Shown here one piece after another: positions 59,513 through 64,000 of a DNA stretch of 64,000 bases. Position 1 is the first letter of the stretch, and every line of letters starts with the position of its first letter. Below the pieces are notes generated by a model. That model was given only the letters and a program-made list of their open reading frames with translations, was not told where the DNA came from and did no database searches. Position numbers and translations under genes: made by a program. The stretch comes from CAYXLI01 sp964464925 (lineage in GTDB: Bacteria; Acidobacteriota; Terriglobia; Bryobacterales; Bryobacteraceae), in NCBI GenBank assembly GCA_964464925.1, contig CAYXLI010000003.1, positions 235,317 through 299,316 on the forward strand, in the 5' to 3' direction.

Positions 59513-59809
59513 TTAGCCGCCGGCGATGGCGCCGATGACCAGGAAAGGCTCGCCCGCCTGGGCTACAGCCTCAGGCAGCGGGGCGTCGGGTGACTCATGA
59601 GACAGATCCTGTTCGCAGGCAAAGAATCTCACGTACGGCCGGCGTTGTTGCGTAACGTGATCGCGGATTGTCCCGCGCAACATCGGGTAGCGAGCCTCAA
59701 GTGCGTCCAGTATGGATCGCTGCGTCACCTGACCGTCGACGTCGAGCTTCACCTCGCCCTCGATGCGGGCCAGCGTCCGGAGATGTGCCGGCAGCACCAC
59801 CCGGATCAT
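59513..59809 (-). CDS. MoaD/ThiS-family small protein
   Basis: A 98-residue protein with the ubiquitin-like fold of sulphur carriers. It starts at ATG 59809, overlapping the stop of the BNR gene in an ATGA. The sequence opens MIRVVLPAHLRTLARIEGEVKLDVDG and ends PFLVIGAIAGG, with the terminal Gly-Gly needed for thiocarboxylate formation by an E1-like enzyme. The middle helix SILDALEARYPMLRGTI matches the family. In molybdopterin or thiazole synthesis such proteins donate sulphur, but no moa or thi genes are nearby. Its constant partner here is a BNR-repeat protein, so a separate pathway is possible. Confidence 0.78.
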   Translation of the reverse strand: MIRVVLPAHLRTLARIEGEVKLDVDGQVTQRSILDALEARYPMLRGTIRDHVTQQRRPYVRFFACEQDLSHESPDAPLPEAVAQAGEPFLVIGAIAGG

Positions 59810-60921
59810 GGCAGCGTCTGAACCTCGACGGAGAGAACAGCCGGGAGATCGCGTACGATTGGGGCCCAAGTGTCGCCGGCATCGGCGGATGCGTACACCT
59901 GTCCGCCCGTCGTACCGAAGTACACGCCGCACGAATCAAGCGAGTCAACCGCCATCGCATCGCGCAGCACATTGACGTAGCAGTCGCTTTGCGGCAAACC
60001 GGCCGTCAGCGCCTCCCACTCGTGTCCGCCCGTCCGACTGCGATAGACACGCAGTTTGCCGTCGGGTGGGAAGTGCTCGCTGTCACTCTTGATCGGGACC
60101 ACGTAGATCGTCTCCGGCTCATGCGCGTGCACATCAATTACGAATCCGAAGTCCGTAGGCAGGTTGCCGCTCACCTCTTTCCATGAGTCGCCCGCATCAT
60201 CGCTGCGCATCACGTCCCAGTGCTTCTGCATGAAGAGCACGTTGGGACGCGACCCGTGCATCGCGATGCGGTGAACGCAGTGGCCAACCTCGGCATCCGG
60301 GTCGGGAAGGTATTGGGAATGCAGTCCGCGGTTGATCGGTTTCCACGTCTCGCCGCCATCGTCGGTGCGGAACGCGCCTGCGGCGGAGATCGCAATGAAG
60401 ATGCGCTGCGGATCGCTAGGATCCTGAACAATCGTATGGAGACACATTCCGCCCGCGCCCGGTTGCCAGCGCGGACCCGATCCGTGGCCGCGCAGTCCCG
60501 CGAGTTCCTGCCAAGACTTCCCGCCGTCCTTTGAGCGGAACAAAGCCGCGTCTTCCACCCCAGCGTAAACCGTCTCCGGATCGATCAGAGACGGTTCGAG
60601 ATGCCAGACCCGCTTGAACTCCCAGGGATGTGCCGTGCCGTCATACCACTGGTGCGTGCCCGGGACTCCTTCATATACGAACCTGTTATCCACCGGCTCC
60701 CATGTTTTGCCGCCGTCGTTGGAGCGCTGTATCATCTGCCCGAACCAGCTGCTGGATTGGGACGCATACAGACGATTCGGGTCGGCCTGCGACCCCTTTA
60801 CGTGATAAATCTCCCAGCCCGCAAAATGCGGCCCACTGACATCCCATTGTTGCCGTTTTCCATCTGAAGTCAGGATGAATGCGCCCTTGCGTGTGCCAAC
60901 CAGTACTCGTACCTTGCTCAC
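59806..60921 (-). CDS. BNR-repeat (sialidase-like propeller) protein
   Basis: A 371-residue beta-propeller protein without signal peptide. BNR (Asp-box) motifs with SxDxGxxW occur at SNDGGKTWEP, SKDGGKSWQEL, TDDGGETWKP, SDDAGDSWKEV, and SADAGDTWAP. A true sialidase would also need an FRIP motif, Arg triad and Tyr-Glu pair, which I do not see. The opening RVLVGTRKGAFILTSDG is typical of the subgroup annotated as exo-alpha-sialidase or WD40/BNR. It is the first gene of a pair with the MoaD/ThiS protein, joined by a four-base overlap. Confidence 0.75.
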   Translation of the reverse strand: MSKVRVLVGTRKGAFILTSDGKRQQWDVSGPHFAGWEIYHVKGSQADPNRLYASQSSSWFGQMIQRSNDGGKTWEPVDNRFVYEGVPGTHQWYDGTAHPWEFKRVWHLEPSLIDPETVYAGVEDAALFRSKDGGKSWQELAGLRGHGSGPRWQPGAGGMCLHTIVQDPSDPQRIFIAISAAGAFRTDDGGETWKPINRGLHSQYLPDPDAEVGHCVHRIAMHGSRPNVLFMQKHWDVMRSDDAGDSWKEVSGNLPTDFGFVIDVHAHEPETIYVVPIKSDSEHFPPDGKLRVYRSRTGGHEWEALTAGLPQSDCYVNVLRDAMAVDSLDSCGVYFGTTGGQVYASADAGDTWAPIVRDLPAVLSVEVQTLP

Positions 60922-61017
60922 TGTTTTTTCTCCTTCCGCAGCTTGCTTCGTCCGCCGCAGGTGGTCTCAATGTATAGTCGATGGGGCATGCTCGAAATCG
61001 ACACACCCGAAAAAAAA

Positions 61018-61476
61018 CTACGTGCTGGGGTTCCCGAATTTAGGAAGAAAGGGAGTCAAGTCCCGTTCCTGCCATCGACGCCTGACTTCCGCCAAGACCA
61101 TTTCCCGATTCTGCTCCAATTTGTCAATGAAAGCGCAGGCGGCCCCTGTCTCCTCGTGTCGCGCGCCCCAAATGAGCAAATCCAGGAGGACCGGCGCCAA
61201 ATCAATTCCCTTTCCGGTCAGCCGGTAATTCACTTGCCGCGCGTCCTTCTCGTGCACCTCCGCGGTGATAATTCCAGCCGCCTCAAGCTTGTGCAGACGG
61301 TCGGCCAGAATGTTCGTAGCGATTCCTTCACCCGAGCCCTGGAACTCCTTGAATGTTCGGTAACCGCGGACCATTAGATCCCGCACGATCAGAAGTGACC
61401 AGCGATCTCCAAACATATCAAGAGAGATACTGACCGGGCAGCCGGACCGGCGGTTCGACTTCGGCTTCCCAGACAC
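61018..61476 (-). CDS. HxlR-family winged-helix regulator
   Basis: About 152 residues from a GTG at 61476; a longer start at 61530 is possible but would place a perfect palindrome inside the coding region. The hallmark is CPVSISLDMFGDRWSLLIVRDLM near residues 13-35, with ATNILADRLHKLEAAGIITAE (recognition helix and wing) and EKDARQVNYRLTGKGIDLAPVL. HxlR proteins sense aldehydes, quinones or redox state and often control a neighbouring enzyme. The gene lies directly after the sulfatase gene on the same strand and next to the BNR gene. The target is unknown, perhaps itself. Confidence 0.82.
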   Translation of the reverse strand: MSGKPKSNRRSGCPVSISLDMFGDRWSLLIVRDLMVRGYRTFKEFQGSGEGIATNILADRLHKLEAAGIITAEVHEKDARQVNYRLTGKGIDLAPVLLDLLIWGARHEETGAACAFIDKLEQNREMVLAEVRRRWQERDLTPFLPKFGNPST

Positions 61477-61494
61477 AATGGATACGCTATCAAC

Positions 61495-61517
61495 TTCGCT
61501 TGCAATTTGCAAGTGAA
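61495..61517. promoter_or_regulatory. Palindrome upstream of HxlR gene
   Basis: CTTGCAA at 61499-61505, a central T, and TTGCAAG at 61507-61513 form a perfect inverted repeat. The flanks TTCG and TGAA extend the symmetry imperfectly to 23 bases. It lies 19 to 41 bases before the preferred HxlR start, where an autoregulatory operator is expected. Confidence 0.5.
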
Positions 61518-61533
61518 ATGTACAGCCCACGGT

Positions 61534-62994
61534 TCAGGTTTTCCATGTTGATTCCCAATCGCCCCAAGGGCTCCGGGAATGCCCGGCTGGCATCGTCACC
61601 TCCCGATAGTGGCCGACACCGAATCGTTTCACATACTCGGCGGCCGGAAGGAACTCATCATGCACCTCACGAAGGCGGAAGTCGAGGATACGATCCATCC
61701 GCTGCTGTAGGGCCGTGTACTCGCTTTTGCCGCAGAGATTGTGCATCTGGTAGGGATCAGCTTCGTTATCGTACAGCAGCCAGGGACCGTGAATGGAACG
61801 GACGTACGTGTACTGTTCGGTACGCAAGCCGCGGTATTCGGCGAATCCATAGCGTCGGGCTTCTGTAATCGGAACGGGCAGGCTGATCAGCGCAGCCGAT
61901 TCCACACGAGCAGTCTGGAACCCATCCCGCCCCTGCACGGAATCCGGAATCGCGAAACCGGCGAGACGCAGCAGCGTCGGCATGATGTCGGGGGAGTTGA
62001 GCAGGTTTGGCACAGTGCGACCTGTACGGCCGAATTTTCGTGGATACCTGACGAGAAAGGGGACGCGGATGGACTCGTCCCAAGGGTGGAGCTTGGTGGT
62101 GAGACCTTGAGATAACATCATGTCTCCGTGATCGGATGTGAAGACGACGATGGTGTCTTCGGCGAGACCGCTCTGATCGAGGGTGCGCAGCAGGCGATCC
62201 AGGCACTGGTCCAAGGCGAGCATGTGCGCATAGTAGCCTCGCAGATCGGCTGTGGCGCGCTCCCGCTGATTCAGTGGCACGTTAGGACGAAGCTGGATGT
62301 TCGTCTTTTCACACTGCACTCGAAAGCGCTCTGGCGCGGTGGCGAGGGGAAAGTGCGGCGGCCCAAGCGAGAGCATCAGAAAGAAGGGATCACGCGTGGG
62401 TGCCTTCCGGTTGATAAAGTCGCAGGCATCGCTGGTCTGTGCGAATGCATCGTAACCCGGCCAATACTTCGGTTTCGTGCTGGCGCCTTCGTAGTAGAGA
62501 GAGTGATTGTAGTCGTGGGTGCACTCGCATGCCTTCCAATAATTGAAGCCGAGGCGCTTGTCCGGCGGGATATATGCGAGACGGCGGCCGTAGTTGCCAT
62601 CCGGGCTACCGTAAAGATGCCATTTACCGATGTACCCTGTGTGGTAACCTGCTTCCGCGAATACCTCGGCGAGAGGGGCACCATGCGGCTTCAGCTCGAC
62701 GTCGTTAATGAATACACCGTTCGTGAGCGGGTACTGGCCGGTCATCAGGCTTGCCCGATACGGGCAGCAGACCGGAGTACCGGAAACAGCGTTCTTGAAA
62801 TTGATGCTTTGGGCAGCGAGACGGTCCAGCACCGGTGTGCGCACGTTCTGATCCCCGTTGTAGCCGGTGCTCTGGGCGCGCCACTCGTCGGCAAGAACGA
62901 ACAGTAGGTTTGGCTGTGACGGGCGTGCACTCAGGACGGCGGGCGCCGCAACGGTGGCGGCTTTGAGGAAATTGCGGCGGTGAGTGCCGGGCAT
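61534..62994 (-). CDS. Exported sulfatase
   Basis: About 486 residues from the ATG at 62994, which begins a Tat leader (THRRNFLKAATVAAPAVL); an earlier start at 63030 would add 12 residues. The formylglycine motif is CCPYRASLMTGQYPL, with Cys76-x-Pro78-x-Arg80, so Cys76 should be converted to formylglycine. Other sulfatase marks are PNLLFVLADEWR, YIGKWHLYG, VFTSDHGDMMLSQGL with metal-binding Asp-His, and WDESIRVPFLVRYP. It removes sulphate from a polysaccharide or other ester. No sulfatase-maturing enzyme lies in the window. Nearby is a multi-heme cytochrome gene, divergent. Confidence 0.87.
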   Translation of the reverse strand: MPGTHRRNFLKAATVAAPAVLSARPSQPNLLFVLADEWRAQSTGYNGDQNVRTPVLDRLAAQSINFKNAVSGTPVCCPYRASLMTGQYPLTNGVFINDVELKPHGAPLAEVFAEAGYHTGYIGKWHLYGSPDGNYGRRLAYIPPDKRLGFNYWKACECTHDYNHSLYYEGASTKPKYWPGYDAFAQTSDACDFINRKAPTRDPFFLMLSLGPPHFPLATAPERFRVQCEKTNIQLRPNVPLNQRERATADLRGYYAHMLALDQCLDRLLRTLDQSGLAEDTIVVFTSDHGDMMLSQGLTTKLHPWDESIRVPFLVRYPRKFGRTGRTVPNLLNSPDIMPTLLRLAGFAIPDSVQGRDGFQTARVESAALISLPVPITEARRYGFAEYRGLRTEQYTYVRSIHGPWLLYDNEADPYQMHNLCGKSEYTALQQRMDRILDFRLREVHDEFLPAAEYVKRFGVGHYREVTMPAGHSRSPWGDWESTWKT

Positions 62995-63076
62995 AGCCCA
63001 AATGTAAGTGACGAAATCCGCCGTTCGCAAGGCTCGGACTTAGCCGGGCGATCGCGATTGATAGAATTGGTTCCCA

Positions 63077-64000
63077 AATGAACAACGTCAGACTCGGAAG
63101 TCTACTGGCGGGCGCATTGATCTACTTTGCAATCCTTCATGCGCAGACGAGAACCGGACGCCAGTTGCCGGATGGCCCAGGCCGGGATGTCACCCAAAAA
63201 GTTTGTGGGGCGACATGCCACGGGCCGGATATCATCATGGGTTCGGGCCGGACACGCGATGAGTGGACGGCAGTGGTCAACACGATGGTGGCGCGCGGCG
63301 CGAAGGCGACGGATTCCGAACTCGTGCAGATCGCGAATTATCTCAGCTCGAATTTCGGTCCCAGTATGATTCCCGCGACTGCTCCTCGGCGTATGGGCGG
63401 ACCGGGCGGCGGTCCGGCGCCAGTAGCCGGCAGAGGACCCGGTCCGCTCGGTGCCGGCGCAGCGGATTCGCATGTCGTGGATGCGAAAGCGGCCGACCGC
63501 GGGAAAACGATCTATATCGCGGAATGCATTACCTGCCACGGCAACAAGGCTCGCGGCGGCAATTCGAACCTGCCGGCGAACCAGCAAGGAGCCGATCTGG
63601 TCCGCTCGCTGGTCGTCTTGCACGATCGGTACGGCAATGAGATTGGTCCGTTTCTCGCCAAAGGGCACCCGTTGCAGAGCGGCAAACCCGCTTCGAGTTT
63701 GAGCAAGGAGCAGATCGGCGATTTAGCGCATTTCCTGCATCAAAAGGTTTATTACACCCTTCGAGGCGGACCGGACCTGCAGATTCAGAACGTGCTGACC
63801 GGCGATCCCAAAGCAGGAGCAGCGTACTTCAATGGAGCGGGCAAATGCAGCACATGCCATTCGCCCACAGGCGACCTTGCCGGTATCGGCAAGAAGTATG
63901 ATCCGCCGACATTGCAATCCAAATTCCTGTTTCCGCGCACGATCGGTTTCGGCCGCGCAGGATCGGGATCCACACAGTCGAAGCCGGTGACCGTGACGGT
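63077..64000 (+). CDS. Multi-heme cytochrome c (3' end outside window)
   Basis: Reading frame open from ATG 63077 to the right edge, at least 308 residues. The signal peptide is LLAGALIYFAILHAQ. Three haem-type sites are visible: VCGATCHG near residue 43, which is C-x-x-x-C-H with three residues between the Cys; ECITCHGNK; and KCSTCHSPT. The last two are standard CxxCH. The first block (VCGATCHGPDIIMGSGRTRDEW...VVNTMVARGA region) resembles cytochrome domains attached to acidobacterial PQQ dehydrogenases. A Gly/Pro/Arg-rich linker follows. The protein is periplasmic and carries electrons; a PQQ or other oxidoreductase may lie downstream. Confidence 0.8.

Noticed and set aside
1..64000. CRISPR arrays, rRNA genes, integrases or a complete prophage
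   Set aside because: No regularly spaced repeats, rRNA sequence, integrase or phage structural genes were seen; the lone terminase is not enough for a prophage call.

Overview
The window reads as part of an Acidobacteria chromosome, most likely the Solibacter/Bryobacter branch. The main pointers are two proteins carrying the domain I know as the Solibacter C-terminal domain (TIGR03437), two very large TonB-dependent receptors with an N-terminal carboxypeptidase-regulatory domain, and many Tat- or Sec-exported sugar-processing enzymes (GH29, GH172, sulfatase, ThuA, Gfo/Idh/MocA, PQQ dehydrogenase with cytochrome c). This assignment is from gene content only; there is no rRNA in the window.

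Layout. 1-1012: F0 ATP synthase b and b' genes. 1153-6711: a minus-strand chain ThuA, Gfo/Idh, PQQ-cytochrome dehydrogenase and GH29 fucosidase, joined by 4-base overlaps. 6880-12183: housekeeping genes (secreted Pcm, a phosphofructokinase with pyrophosphate-type residues, a methyltransferase, PRPP synthetase). 12210-25214: an accessory stretch that looks less GC-rich, with broken genes, two IS3 remnants, secreted proteins of unknown role, a GT-C type membrane transferase and a secreted TIM-barrel glycosidase candidate. 25608-27815: a lone phage-type terminase large subunit with a partner gene. 27834-31421: a TonB-dependent receptor.

31564-36939 is the most interesting locus: algD (GDP-mannose dehydrogenase), a single protein that joins Alg44 (PilZ plus HlyD-like) to an alginate-lyase-like domain, and alg8 (polymerase). 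It looks like a reduced, c-di-GMP-controlled polymannuronate synthesis unit. None of the usual AlgE, K, X, G, F, I or J genes is in the window.

36943-45015 holds an exported mannonate dehydratase-like/DUF362 operon, a PIG-L deacetylase, tRNA-Lys(CUU), a glycosyltransferase, and a Gfo/Idh-HEAT pair. 45268-50191 looks like part of an exopolysaccharide/PEP-CTERM locus: a JAMM-like/TonB fusion, an ExeA-type ATPase, a BY-kinase-type ATPase and a PEP-CTERM protein, but no exosortase. 50238-57929 is a probable LacI-controlled sugar unit (CBM9-like protein, GH172 enzyme, LacI regulator, TonB receptor) with AAACGTTT-type palindromes at the right places. 58000-64000 contains a MarR-GNAT regulator, a MoaD/ThiS-BNR pair, an HxlR regulator, a sulfatase and the start of a multi-heme cytochrome c.
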